The notes: generated from the sequence alone by a model not told the origin. A stretch of 58,063 nt of DNA from Bacillus sp. J37 (GCF_000518865.1 NZ_JAEK01000030.1:1-58063), one strand, 5' to 3'; counted from the first letter of the stretch, positions 34,260-43,528 are shown. Made by a program: numbers and translations.

Positions 34260-35041
34260 TTTACTAAATTTAAAAATCCATATTTTTCTAGAATGGCTAA
34301 CGCTTTTTCAGATTGCATATAGTCATAAAATACTTTCGCTTCTTTTTGATGGTCACTCTCATTCAGGATGCCTAATGGATAAACAATTGGCGTATGTGTC
34401 CCTTTCTCTGATGTTGCGATTACATTCACTTTAGAGGAAATGAAGGCATCTGTATGATACACAATACCTGCATCCACATTTCCTGTTTCTACATATGTTA
34501 AAACTTGTCTTACGTCTTTTGCAGGAACCATTTTATCATTAACCTCATCCCACTCATCTATATTTTCCAACATCTCTTGAGCATATTTTCCGGCAGGAAC
34601 TGTCTCAGGGGTACCGATCGAAATCTTTTGGACCTTATCTAGATCTTGGAATGATTGAATATCATTTTTGCCTTCTTTGGGAGTTATTAACACAAGTTGA
34701 TTTCCGACTAAATCGATTCCATTCTTCTCATCAATCAAGCCTTCACTTACCAACTCATCAAACTTATCCTCTGCTGCTGAGAAAAAAAGATCCGCCGGTG
34801 CTCCCTGCAGGATTTGCTGTTGCAAAGTACCGGAGCTTCCGAAGTTATATGTAACCTTAATGTTAGGATATATTTTTTCAAATGATGTTGTAATATCATG
34901 TAAGGCATCCGTTAAACTAGCTGCTGCTGACACGGTTATGTCTACACTCTCAGGTTCTTCTGTATTCTGTCCCGTAGATGTGCATCCTGCCGCATATAAC
35001 ATGATGATCGATACAAGTATTAAAAGAGATAACTTTTTCAT
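34256..35041 (-). CDS. modA: Molybdate-binding lipoprotein
   Basis: A 261-residue lipoprotein with lipobox LYAAGC and the ModA pattern: VSAAASLTDALHDI, YNFGSSGTLQQQILQGAPADLFFSA, SIGTPETVPAGKYAQEML, LTYVETGNVDAGIVYHTDA. The Ser, Ala and Tyr positions that hold molybdate/tungstate are present. It starts the modAB operon and is divergent from the regulator gene. Confidence 0.92.
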   Translation of the reverse strand: MKKLSLLILVSIIMLYAAGCTSTGQNTEEPESVDITVSAAASLTDALHDITTSFEKIYPNIKVTYNFGSSGTLQQQILQGAPADLFFSAAEDKFDELVSEGLIDEKNGIDLVGNQLVLITPKEGKNDIQSFQDLDKVQKISIGTPETVPAGKYAQEMLENIDEWDEVNDKMVPAKDVRQVLTYVETGNVDAGIVYHTDAFISSKVNVIATSEKGTHTPIVYPLGILNESDHQKEAKVFYDYMQSEKALAILEKYGFLNLVK

Positions 35042-35072
35042 AAAATCTAATCCCTTTCTATATTAATTAGAA

Positions 35073-35107
35073 TTAGTTATAACTAAATATATCTAATTAT
35101 AACGAAT
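35073..35107. promoter_or_regulatory. Candidate molybdate-regulator operator
   Basis: TTAGTTATAACTAA is a perfect 14-base palindrome (35073-35086). A second TTATAACGAATAT (starting about 35098) repeats its right half at close spacing. Both lie between divergent modA and yvgK. Confidence 0.5.
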
Positions 35108-35201
35108 ATTCATTTTTATTGTTAGATTTATTTCCATTCTTTTTTATACTTGTTTTCTAATGAGCAATTTATCGTTACAATAGCTTTGAGGTGGTTAACG
35201 A

Positions 35202-36140
35202 ATGACAAGTGAAATTTCCTACACTGTTGAAGAAGTAGCAAACCTATTAAAAGTTTCAAAATTAACTGTTTATGATCTCTTAAAAAAAGGTGAAATCCCT
35301 TCTTTCAAGGTTGGAAGACAAATGAGAATCAATTCGAAGGATTTAGATACCTTTATTAGTGGAAAAAAAGCAGAGCCGCCTGCTGCAACACTGCCTCCTT
35401 CTCCTTCAAGAAAAAATCAGATAAACGAAACGGGGACACGTAATCTCTTAATTAGTGGTCAAGATATGGTCTTGGACATTCTTGGGAAATATTTGGAAAG
35501 TAAAGGGAATTATAAATCCTTAAGATCGTATGAGGGAAGTTTAAACAGTCTTCTGGCCATGTATAAAGGAGAATGTGATATTGTCAGTTTACATATGTTC
35601 GATGGTGATACAAACGAATACAATGTTCCCTTTGTTAGAAAAATTTTAATTGGTTATCAGTATACAATCTTAAATTTAATCTCCCGAAAAGCAGGGTTAA
35701 TGGTACAAAAGGGAAATCCTCTTAACATCACGAATTGGCCTGATTTACAAAAGAAAAACATTCGTTTAATCAACCGTGAGATAGGTTCAGGAGCAAGAAT
35801 ACTTCTAGAAGAACAATTAAGAATTCACCACCTATCTGGTTCAGATATCGAAGGATATGATCGTATAGAAACGAGCCATTTGAGTGTTGCATCATCTATT
35901 TCTTCAGGTGAAGCAGATGTAGGGGTAGGCACGGAAAAAGCCGCCAAAATTGTTGGACTGGATTTCATCCCTTTAATTACCGAAAGATACGATCTTGTCA
36001 TGATAAACAATAAAGAAAATAATGAAATACTTAACATTTTAACAGATGTTTTAAATTCAGCTTCATTCAAAAAAGAGATTCAGGCTTTAGGGGATTATGA
36101 TATCTCACAAACTGGACAAGTCATTTATAAAACAAGCTAG
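35202..36140 (+). CDS. yvgK: Excisionase-type HTH plus periplasmic-binding-fold regulator (YvgK-like)
   Basis: The 312-residue protein has an N-terminal MerR/excisionase helix-turn-helix (YTVEEVANLLKVSKLTVYDLLKKGEIPSFKVGRQMRI) and a linker of about 30 residues. A cytoplasmic solute-binding-like domain follows (about 85-312; LISGQDMVLDILGKYL, LINREIGSGARILLEEQL, SGEADVGVGTEKAA). This family pairs with molybdate transport genes and probably senses molybdate or a molybdenum-cofactor precursor. It is divergent from modAB, as yvgK is from yvgLM in B. subtilis. Confidence 0.88.
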   Translation: MTSEISYTVEEVANLLKVSKLTVYDLLKKGEIPSFKVGRQMRINSKDLDTFISGKKAEPPAATLPPSPSRKNQINETGTRNLLISGQDMVLDILGKYLESKGNYKSLRSYEGSLNSLLAMYKGECDIVSLHMFDGDTNEYNVPFVRKILIGYQYTILNLISRKAGLMVQKGNPLNITNWPDLQKKNIRLINREIGSGARILLEEQLRIHHLSGSDIEGYDRIETSHLSVASSISSGEADVGVGTEKAAKIVGLDFIPLITERYDLVMINNKENNEILNILTDVLNSASFKKEIQALGDYDISQTGQVIYKTS

Positions 36141-36172
36141 GGCGCTGTGTTATTTTTGAGTAACCCTAGCTT
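36134..36172. terminator. Terminator between convergent genes
   Basis: Arms AAGCTAGGG / CCCTAGCTT with a 21-base loop overlap the end of the yvgK-like gene and stand just before the end of the transglutaminase-like gene. Confidence 0.6.
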
Positions 36173-36180
36173 ATTTGGCT

Positions 36181-36789
36181 CTACAAATCTTCAGGTAAAT
36201 GTTGTGTATATAGCTCATATGCATCATGATTTTCTTTTAATACAGATACTGTTTTTTCGTTCGGGTTTAGATAAATCATTGGATAGTCCCTCTCATCAAC
36301 TTCTTCGTTTACCAGAAACGCCAATTTTTCTTGTTCGGTCGAAAATTGCGCATCTACTCCCGGTTTATTTCCGCGAGCATCTAACCGTATCCATTTTCCC
36401 AGAGAATGAAGATAAACAGCATTCAATGCATGAAGAGAATATCCCTTCTCAGGAGTATCAAACAACATCAACCGCTGATAACAAAAACCTGTGGGAATCC
36501 CCTGTGAACGCAATAATGCTGCTAATAAATTGGATTTTGCATAACAAATTCCTTCACCATATGTTAGTACATCTGACGCCTTACATGTAACGCGGGTTCC
36601 TTGGATATCCCAGGAATGTGGAATTTCATCGCGAACATATTCAAAAGCAGTTCTTGCTTTTTCAACATCTGATTGAGTTGGACTAAAAAGTTCCTCTGCT
36701 TTTTCTTTAATGATTTGATGAGAAAAGTCGACATCCTCTAATTCTAGTAAATAATCTTCCAATTTGTCAGATTCACAAACTAAATTCAT
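36181..36789 (-). CDS. Transglutaminase-like cysteine protease-fold protein
   Basis: The 202-residue protein has the catalytic triad of the transglutaminase core: cysteine in GEGICYAKSNLLAALLRSQGIPTG, histidine in YSLHALNAVYL and aspartate in WIRLDARGNK. There is no signal peptide, so it is cytoplasmic. Bacterial members include peptidases and amidases; the substrate is unknown. The ribosome site AGGAGGGG precedes the ATG. Confidence 0.88.
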   Translation of the reverse strand: MNLVCESDKLEDYLLELEDVDFSHQIIKEKAEELFSPTQSDVEKARTAFEYVRDEIPHSWDIQGTRVTCKASDVLTYGEGICYAKSNLLAALLRSQGIPTGFCYQRLMLFDTPEKGYSLHALNAVYLHSLGKWIRLDARGNKPGVDAQFSTEQEKLAFLVNEEVDERDYPMIYLNPNEKTVSVLKENHDAYELYTQHLPEDL

Positions 36790-36961
36790 TATAATTCCCC
36801 TCCTGATCTTGTAAAGTTAAGATTATAAATATGTATATTTATACCACTTAATGTTTTTTTATTCAATATTCAAATAATTATATTAGGCTCCAAATATGGT
36901 CTTTCTATATAAAAAACACTATTCTTTTTCTAGAACAGTGCTCTTTTGCTTGCATTGAAAA

Positions 36962-37720
36962 CTAATCTTCATATACTTTTTGAGTTTCATATCTAAATCC
37001 ATGGTACTGATAGTTTTGTTTTTTGTACATTTCCCTAGGGGTATCTTCTCCGTCGGCTACTAATATGACAGTTTTCTCAGGAAATGATTCCATAACATAT
37101 TTTTGTAATCTGCTCCCTATTCCTTTGTTTTGATAACGCTCATCGACAGTTAGATTATCAATTTCTGCTGTTTCATTAGAAATAATCACATCTACATAGC
37201 CTGCTGGAGATCCCTTATAAAAGGCTAGAAGCTGCTGAATGTTTTGATCTTCAAATTGACGTTTAATAAGATCCGCTTTTTGACCGGCAAATTCACCTCC
37301 ATAGTTTACGTCATGCTTGTATTGTAGAGTCAGAAGCACTTCTAAACTTTTATCCGTCACTACTTGAATGTCGATATTCGTGTTGTCTGTCACTTCAGGA
37401 AAGTGTTTTGGCTGAATAGCATATAGTTCTAGAAAACCTACTTCATACCCCATATCAGTCAGGTAACCAACTAGTTCCCCTGCTGGCTTTATATTAGCAG
37501 GAAAATAGAACTTCACATGTTTTTGGCCATTCTTCAAATGATATTCTCTCAAATAAGCTTCAGCATCTTTAAACTCAGTTAAAGATGGTAAAGACTTAAA
37601 CTCAATAAAATTACTATCATACCTAGTTAGCATTTTAGGATAATGATAGTGTCTATATCGATCATTTTCAGCAACTATTATTCCTAGCTTATTAATGTGT
37701 TCAAATGTAATTTGCTTCAT
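36962..37720 (-). CDS. Two-domain GNAT acetyltransferase
   Basis: A 252-residue protein. The N-terminal half (about 1-120) is an unrecognised GNAT-associated domain; the C-terminal half is a GNAT domain with AEIDNLTVDERYQNKGIGSRLQKYV as acetyl-CoA loop and MYKKQNYQYHGF as motif B. AAGAGGAG precedes the ATG. The acceptor is unknown. Confidence 0.85.
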   Translation of the reverse strand: MKQITFEHINKLGIIVAENDRYRHYHYPKMLTRYDSNFIEFKSLPSLTEFKDAEAYLREYHLKNGQKHVKFYFPANIKPAGELVGYLTDMGYEVGFLELYAIQPKHFPEVTDNTNIDIQVVTDKSLEVLLTLQYKHDVNYGGEFAGQKADLIKRQFEDQNIQQLLAFYKGSPAGYVDVIISNETAEIDNLTVDERYQNKGIGSRLQKYVMESFPEKTVILVADGEDTPREMYKKQNYQYHGFRYETQKVYED

Positions 37721-37945
37721 GATAATTCTCCTCTTATTTAGTCCATTACCCTATTTTACCACTTTATAATTATTTAAGAGTACGGCCTTTAAATAGAAAA
37801 ATTTCAAGAACACCTTAATATTGATTAGTTGAAATGCGAAAAACCATGCATTGTTGCCTGTCTATGTCCATTCATTCATCATCTCGACTCACAACCTGAG
37901 GTTAAAAATTTCAATATATTTCATCTATCCTATAACAAGATAGCA

Positions 37946-37977
37946 AAATGTCATTAGCGTAAACACTAATGACATTT
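37946..37977 (-). terminator. Hairpin after ywnB
   Basis: Arms AAATGTCATTAG / CTAATGACATTT with an eight-base loop, 23 bases beyond the ywnB stop. The T tract is short. Confidence 0.6.
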
Positions 37978-37999
37978 AACCTTTTTTCTTTTCAAATAC

Positions 38000-38638
38000 T
38001 TATTCTGCTTCACCCACAACAGTAAACCGGCCATTTATATGTTTAGGATTTTCAATTTCATCCAATACGGCAATAGCATAGTCTGCATAGCTAATATAAC
38101 TCTCACCTTTTGAATTAACCAAGAGATTATCTTTTCCAGACTGATATGAACCAGTTCTTTTTCCTTCAGCATCAAACAGTGCAGAAGGACTAATAAAAGT
38201 CCAAGTAATAGTAGAAGTTTCCTGTAATTCTTGTAAGTTACGTCCTTGCCCTTTAGCAGTCGGGATAAATATATCTGGAAAATCAGGTGTGTCCATTACC
38301 TTAACTGTTTTGTTTTCGTCTACATAAAGGCTTCCAGCTCCACCTACAATAATGGCTCTTGTATTTGTACCTTTTAATGCCTCAATTAATGCATGTCCAG
38401 CATCAACATGTGCTTGCTCTTCACCAAGAGGAGCTCCAAATGCGTTCACAACTACTTCAAACTTCTTCACATCTTCAGAGGTGAGGTCAAATATCGTTTT
38501 TTCAATAACCGCTACGTTTCTATTATTAAGTTTAGAAGCATCTCTTACAATAGCTGTCACTTCATGTCCACGACTAACTGCTTCATTTAAAATAAGACTT
38601 CCTGCTTTACCACTCGCCCCAATAATTGCAATTTTCAT
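38000..38638 (-). CDS. ywnB: YwnB-like NAD(P)-binding oxidoreductase
   Basis: A 212-residue atypical short-chain dehydrogenase: Rossmann motif IIGASGKAGSLI, then VVNAFGAP, IIVGGAGSLYVDE and TFISPSALFD. It belongs to the NAD(P)H-binding (NmrA-like) group related to B. subtilis YwnB. The Rrf2 regulator YwnA is divergently encoded, the same pairing as in B. subtilis, and repeated palindromes lie between them. The substrate is unknown; a redox or electrophile response is plausible. Confidence 0.88.
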   Translation of the reverse strand: MKIAIIGASGKAGSLILNEAVSRGHEVTAIVRDASKLNNRNVAVIEKTIFDLTSEDVKKFEVVVNAFGAPLGEEQAHVDAGHALIEALKGTNTRAIIVGGAGSLYVDENKTVKVMDTPDFPDIFIPTAKGQGRNLQELQETSTITWTFISPSALFDAEGKRTGSYQSGKDNLLVNSKGESYISYADYAIAVLDEIENPKHINGRFTVVGEAE

Positions 38639-38663
38639 TTTATAATCCTCCTAGCATTTTAAC

Positions 38664-38746
38664 TTGTAATCATTTCAATTACCTGTAATCATAATAATTA
38701 CACCTGGAGTTTTTGTCAACACTTGTAATTAAATAAATTACAGGTG
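38664..38746. promoter_or_regulatory. Triple Rrf2 operator
   Basis: Three dyads of the same sequence fill the ywnA/ywnB gap: GTAAT/ATTAC (38666-38682), TGTAAT/ATTACA (38684-38702) and TGTAATT/AATTACA (38724-38742). The last is the most perfect and lies nearest ywnA. They would let YwnA repress both divergent genes. Confidence 0.65.
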
Positions 38747-38784
38747 TATTATTATGATACATCTATTTATGGAAGGTGAGAGAA

Positions 38785-39219
38785 ATGTCAATTAGTAGTC
38801 GATTTTCTGTAGGAATTCATATATTAGCTCTTATTGAGATAAATAAAAGCGGAATAAGCACTTCAGAGTTTTTAGCAGGAAGCGTAAATACAAATCCTGC
38901 TGTAATCAGAAAGATTATGGGAATGCTTAAAAATGCGGGATTGGTAAAAGTCCGCCCTGGCGTTGCAGGGGCTGAACTTGCAAAAGAATTATCTGATATA
39001 TCACTATTTGATGTTTATAAGGCAGTGAATGTTGTACAGGAAAAAGAGTTATTTACTGTTCATGATCATCCAAATCCTGAATGTCCTGTAGGCAGGAATA
39101 TCCAGGAAACAATTGAACCATTATTTACAGCTGCCCAATTGGCAATGGAAAAGGTTTTAGGAAGTCTTACTCTAGAAGATGTTGTGAAGTCTATTGCTAC
39201 TAAAGAAAATAGATGTTAG
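38785..39219 (+). CDS. ywnA: YwnA-like Rrf2-family repressor
   Basis: A protein of about 144 residues with an Rrf2 winged helix: SSRFSVGIHILALIEI, FLAGSVNTNPAVIRKIMGMLKNAGLVKVRPGVAGAELAK. Only one cysteine lies in the usual cluster region (NPECPVGR), so it is not an Fe-S Rrf2 protein. The start at 38785 follows GGAAGGTGAG; the GTG nine bases earlier overlaps this site. It probably represses itself and ywnB. Confidence 0.88.
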   Translation: MSISSRFSVGIHILALIEINKSGISTSEFLAGSVNTNPAVIRKIMGMLKNAGLVKVRPGVAGAELAKELSDISLFDVYKAVNVVQEKELFTVHDHPNPECPVGRNIQETIEPLFTAAQLAMEKVLGSLTLEDVVKSIATKENRC

Positions 39220-39455
39220 AAAAGGCATTCCAAAGTAATGTCTATTCTCTTTGTACTTTGCACTGCATTTAAGTACAACCATTGAAAATCTTTAAGTTGT
39301 TGTTATACAATCAGGTCTTTAACTAAAATCAGCGTCTTTCCTTGTTCGGGAAAAGCGCTTTATTCTTGACTAAAACAATATGATAAGCGAGAAAATTTAT
39401 AGGTAGCAGCCAATTTTGGAGTATTCTTAACAGTATTAAAAAAGTAGGGGATAAA

Positions 39456-40142
39456 ATGAAGCATTACGATATTATATTATTTGATATAGATGACACACTT
39501 TTTGATTTTACTAAATCGGAGCAAGAAGCTTTTAATAGAGTCTTTGAGAAATATAATTTATTTAATAACTTAAAGCTATATGAAAAGAGTTACCACGAAA
39601 TTAGTAAAGTGTTGTGGAGAGATTTAGAAAATGGAAAAATGAGCCTTGTTGAACTAGGTTCAGAGAGGTTTAGGAGATTATTTTTAGAACATGAACTTGA
39701 AATTGACGCAGTTGTATTCAATCAAGATTATTTAGGATTTCTTGGAGAACAAACGCACCTCGTCCAAGGAGCTGAAAAAGTGATTAGCGAGCTCTCGAAT
39801 AAACGCTTAGCAATTATTACGAACGGTTACACTGATGTACAAACGTCAAGAACTAATAATTCCCCGTTAAAAGATACATTTGAACATATTATTATCTCTG
39901 AATCCACTGGTTTCCAAAAACCACAAACAGGAATTTTTGATTATGCTTTTGATAAGCTACAGATTACAGATAAATCCAACGTATTAATGGTTGGCGATTC
40001 GTTGACTTCTGATATTCAAGGTGGAATTAACTATGGTATTGATACTTGTTGGTTCAATCCTAAGCACAAGGAAAATAATACATCTCTAAAACCTACTTAC
40101 GAAATAAATAAATTAGAAAGCCTGTTAGAGATTATAAAATAA
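39456..40142 (+). CDS. YjjG/YfnB-type HAD nucleotidase
   Basis: A 228-residue HAD hydrolase: motif I FDIDDTLFDF, motif II IITNGYTDVQ, motif III lysine in ESTGFQKPQTGIF and motif IV MVGDSLTSDIQGG. The helical cap and length match YjjG/YfnB-type pyrimidine 5'-nucleotidases, which clean up noncanonical nucleotides. AGGGGAT precedes the ATG. No operon partner. Confidence 0.9.
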   Translation: MKHYDIILFDIDDTLFDFTKSEQEAFNRVFEKYNLFNNLKLYEKSYHEISKVLWRDLENGKMSLVELGSERFRRLFLEHELEIDAVVFNQDYLGFLGEQTHLVQGAEKVISELSNKRLAIITNGYTDVQTSRTNNSPLKDTFEHIIISESTGFQKPQTGIFDYAFDKLQITDKSNVLMVGDSLTSDIQGGINYGIDTCWFNPKHKENNTSLKPTYEINKLESLLEIIK

Positions 40143-40255
40143 GTGCATTTTGTCTTTGGCATAAGCAATACAAAAAAGAAAAAGACAGCTAATAAAAAGT
40201 TAAGCCGTTCTCTTTTGAAGTACCCGCAGGTTTAAAAACACATATAAAAGCAGCT

Positions 40256-40298
40256 AAAATAGCAGAGTTATTCACATTAGAATTCTCTCTGCTATTTT
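40256..40298 (+). terminator. Terminator-like hairpin
   Basis: Arms AAAATAGCAGAG / CTCTGCTATTTT with a 19-base loop, 114 bases after the HAD gene stop, followed by GTTAATTT. Confidence 0.6.
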
Positions 40299-40387
40299 GT
40301 TAATTTGGTGGAGTTTATGACAATTTTTATACCAAAATTAACATGATTAATAGCGAGGTGAATTAGCAGTTAACATTTTAAAGTAAG

Positions 40388-40420
40388 AGCATTTCTTTTT
40401 AATGAGAAATGCTTTTTATT
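40388..40420 (+). terminator. Terminator upstream of the DUF2975 gene
   Basis: Arms AGCATTTCT / AGAAATGCT with an eight-base loop and a T5-A-T5 tract. No gene is visible between it and the hairpin at 40256, so it may mark the end of a lost gene or small RNA. The gap 40143-40544 otherwise holds no frame worth calling. Confidence 0.65.
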
Positions 40421-40544
40421 TTTGATAAATTAAAAGGGTTTTCCAATAACAATAATGATATAATATAAAACAATACTATTTTATTGTAAATCGATATAAT
40501 ATATATTAAATTCGTATTGTCATTAAATAAGTGAGGTGTTTTAA

Positions 40545-41027
40545 ATGAATGTTAAACAAGGTTCTACCACTTTCTTAAAGGTCATTATTTTTCTGGTTGG
40601 AATTGCAGTGCTTGCCCTGTGTATATATTTTTTACCTGAAGCAGCCGGAAGAGATGCGATAGAGCGCCCAGGTGATTATTCGCTTTATCCACTTTTGGTA
40701 TGTGCATATGGAATATGTATTACATTTTCTGTGGCGCTGTATCAAGGATTTAAACTTTTAACCTATATCGAAAAGAATAATGCTTACTCTGAGTCATCTC
40801 TTCAATCTTTGAAGGTACTAAAAAAATGCACTTTTTCTGTCATTTTCTTCATTTTGTTAGCAATAGTTTATTTAAGGGTTCATGCTCAATTCACAGGTGA
40901 TGATGCAGCAGGTCCAATATCTCTAGGTCTAATGGGCATTTTAGCAACAAGTATCATCGCAGCCATTATGGACGTGCTTCAAAAACCTATAAAGAATATC
41001 TTGGATTCGCAGCAAAAAAATAATTAA
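40545..41027 (+). CDS. DUF2975 membrane protein (YoaS-like)
   Basis: A 160-residue protein with four helices (about 10-29, 45-66, 91-110, 120-140) and the loop ALYQGFKLLTYIEKNNAYSESSLQSLKVLKKC, the DUF2975 signature. DUF2975 genes are almost always followed by a small XRE gene (yozG); here none follows, so the regulator appears lost or unlinked. AGGTG precedes the ATG. Confidence 0.82.
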   Translation: MNVKQGSTTFLKVIIFLVGIAVLALCIYFLPEAAGRDAIERPGDYSLYPLLVCAYGICITFSVALYQGFKLLTYIEKNNAYSESSLQSLKVLKKCTFSVIFFILLAIVYLRVHAQFTGDDAAGPISLGLMGILATSIIAAIMDVLQKPIKNILDSQQKNN

Positions 41028-41757
41028 CATTTTAAAAAAATCGCAGTTTTTGCTGCTGTACTCCAAAGGTTTTTGCAGGAAGCGATTAACATAAAATCAG
41101 AAAATGATTTGAGGGTGAAATGTCATAACTTCACTTTAAGTCTTTTCTTTTAAATCATATGTGCTTTATAAATTATTAAATCATCAACAACCTTCATTTT
41201 AATTGGATCTTTGCCGGTTTGGCCTTAACATAATAACACACACATTCTTATTCATGAATGGCGCTCTATTGTTAAAGATCTTAAAAATCAGAAGAAACTT
41301 CATCTAAAGCTCCTATTGAAAAGGAAATAGTTCCAAATATGGATTGATAAATAATTTTCTACTTCTCCCTCACCATTTCTTGTTGATGATTAAACACTAC
41401 CCCGCTCTATTGCAAAAGTTTTGATTACATTTGGTTTTTGGCACCATAGAAAGTAATTTATCAATATAGTAATTGATATAAAAAGGATATAAAAGTAATG
41501 GCATACCATTAGGATAATAGTTATATTTGTTAAAAATTATTACTAATGTAAATTTCAATAGGTCGTGCATCACTGAAATATTTACGAACCCCTAAAATTA
41601 CCCGGACCAAATTTCTTATTTTTTCCGATTAAACCATTGATTTTACAATATTCATCTCTTAAAAACAGCCTTCATGAATACTAAATCTGTCATTAATAAA
41701 GTGTTTACATAGTAAAGTTATACTTTTTATGTAATACATATTAAGGAGGAGATTGAG
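41028..41757. other. 730-base gap without genes
   Basis: No frame in this stretch has a ribosome site or recognisable translation. A weak stem (AATCGC/GCGATT, about 41038-41088) follows the DUF2975 stop. Position 41248-41273 carries a 26-base motif repeated at 53618-53643. The region looks like decayed DNA. Confidence 0.5.
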
Positions 41758-42666
41758 TTGAAAAAAGGATTAAATCCAGTTTTTTTATTGGCAATTGTAA
41801 CAATGTTGGTTGCCAGTGTCTTTTCAGCTACATCAAGCGTGCTAGCTTCTGAAAAGGCAGGACAAGTCAATGAGGTAGATTTAAAGGTGATGACTTATAA
41901 TTTAAGGTATTTAAATAACAATGATCCCTCACCTCATACCTGGGCAGAAAGAGTTCCGGCTATCAAAAAACTGATTCGCAAGGAACGACCTGATATTTTT
42001 GGTACTCAGGAAGTTTTATATCAACAACTTAAAGATCTTGAAGCGAACCTAAAAAATTATGCCTGGATTGGCTTAGGGCGTGAGGGAGGAAGTAAAGGCG
42101 AATATTCCGCCATTTTTTATAATGAAAAGCAATTTACTCCTCTAGAGTACGATCACTTCTGGCTATCTGATACACCAGATGTGATTGGATCCAAGTCCTG
42201 GGGTAACAACATCCCTCGAATGGTAACATGGGCAAAATTCCTTGATCATAAGAGCAATGAAAGCTTTTATGTTGTGAATACTCATTTCGATCATCAATCT
42301 GCAAATGCTAGAGAAAAGAGTGCAGAATTAATTATTGAAAAAATAAATGAATTTGATCCAGAACTCCCAATTATTTTAACAGGAGATTTTAATACAAGCC
42401 CTGATAGTGTTCCACATCAAACACTAACAAGGGAAGAAGCATTCGTTGATTTGTGGAATACCGCTGAGGTTAGAATCAATGAAAACCTCGGAACCTTTAA
42501 CGGATTCAATGATCCAACTGGTGGCGGGCCCGAAAAACGAATTGATTGGGTTCTTGCGAAAGGAAATGTATTTACACATAAAATTGAGATTTTAAATGAT
42601 TATAAAAATGGACAATTCCCTAGTGATCATTACCCAGTCAGTGCAGATGTAACTTTGTCATACTAA
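41758..42666 (+). CDS. Secreted endonuclease/exonuclease/phosphatase-family protein
   Basis: The 302-residue protein has a cleavable signal peptide (about 1-30, ending VLASEK). An EEP domain follows: metal-binding Asn and Glu in MTYNLRYLNNND and FGTQEV, YVVNTHFDHQS with a catalytic His, ILTGDFNTSPDS, RIDWVLAK and the final SDHYPV. The family includes phosphodiesterases, sphingomyelinase-like enzymes and nucleases; this secreted form most resembles generic phosphohydrolases. A TTG start follows AAGGAGGAG. Confidence 0.9.
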   Translation: MKKGLNPVFLLAIVTMLVASVFSATSSVLASEKAGQVNEVDLKVMTYNLRYLNNNDPSPHTWAERVPAIKKLIRKERPDIFGTQEVLYQQLKDLEANLKNYAWIGLGREGGSKGEYSAIFYNEKQFTPLEYDHFWLSDTPDVIGSKSWGNNIPRMVTWAKFLDHKSNESFYVVNTHFDHQSANAREKSAELIIEKINEFDPELPIILTGDFNTSPDSVPHQTLTREEAFVDLWNTAEVRINENLGTFNGFNDPTGGGPEKRIDWVLAKGNVFTHKIEILNDYKNGQFPSDHYPVSADVTLSY

Positions 42667-42675
42667 TACCACATC

Positions 42676-42720
42676 AAGAGTCTCAATCCACTTTTCAAAA
42701 AGGGTTGAGACTCTTTTCTT
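42676..42720 (+). terminator. Terminator after the EEP gene
   Basis: Perfect 11-base arms AAGAGTCTCAA / TTGAGACTCTT with an 18-base loop and TTCTTTT tail, ten bases past the stop. The remaining bases to 43039 show no gene. Confidence 0.85.
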
Positions 42721-43039
42721 TTGGCTATTTTGGTATACTTTGTTGTTTTTAATGCAGGGAAAGGTAAACATTAGTTCGTTCCATTGCGCTTTATTCCACT
42801 TTAGATTTATACACATAATTTTATCTCTCTTTTTTTGCAATATCATAATTAACAATATCATTATACTTCCTTAATTGTCCCTAGTTTTAAGTATACTCGC
42901 CATTTAAAAGTTCACCACTTCTTTTCGTTCCAGTTGTTTGGTTTCATTTTGTTAGAGTAAGTTTTGTAATTCGTCACACCTGATTAAAAATTGGTGTAAA
43001 GGGTAGTATACCTCTATAAACATTAATGAGGTGATGGAA

Positions 43040-43528
43040 ATGTCTAACATGATGAATCAAGAAGAAATGGAAACATTAAGAGAGTTAATCAAAGACGTAG
43101 ACACGGCCATGCTGACTACGGTAACTGAAGAAGGGCTTATTTCTCGCCCTATGAAAACACAAGAAGTAGAGTTTGATGGTGACTTATGGTTTTTCACTAA
43201 AAAAGAGACTAATAAATATGAAGAAATTTTACATGATCATGATGTAAATGTCGCTTATGCAGGTAAATCCTATGTTTCCGTCCGAGGAAGAGCGGAAATC
43301 GTTGAGGATTTAAACAAGAAAAAAGATTTGTGGAGCAAAACATATGAGAAAATTATGCAAACGTCTTATGATGATCCTAACGTTGTCTTGATAAAGGTTA
43401 AAGCGGAAGCAGCCGAATATTGGGAAACCGGTAATTTCACGAAGAAAATTGCCTTTTTCTATAAACGCATGACAGGGCAAAGTTCTAGATCGACTGATGT
43501 GAATGAAACGATCGAATTGAATAAATAA
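43040..43528 (+). CDS. General stress protein 26-like flavin-binding protein
   Basis: A protein of about 162 residues of the pyridoxamine-phosphate-oxidase-like split barrel: MLTTVTEEGLISRPMKTQEVEFDGDLWFFTKKETNKYEEI and AAEYWETGNF. It resembles B. subtilis YdaG (general stress protein 26). ATG at 43040 follows AGGTGATGG; upstream GTG/ATG codons at 43031 and 43034 overlap the site. The role is probably FMN binding during stress. Confidence 0.85.
   Translation: MSNMMNQEEMETLRELIKDVDTAMLTTVTEEGLISRPMKTQEVEFDGDLWFFTKKETNKYEEILHDHDVNVAYAGKSYVSVRGRAEIVEDLNKKKDLWSKTYEKIMQTSYDDPNVVLIKVKAEAAEYWETGNFTKKIAFFYKRMTGQSSRSTDVNETIELNK

Noticed and set aside
42900-43030. Possible SigB promoter before the stress-protein gene
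   Set aside because: No clear GTTT/GGGTAT pair at the right spacing could be found, so no promoter is called.
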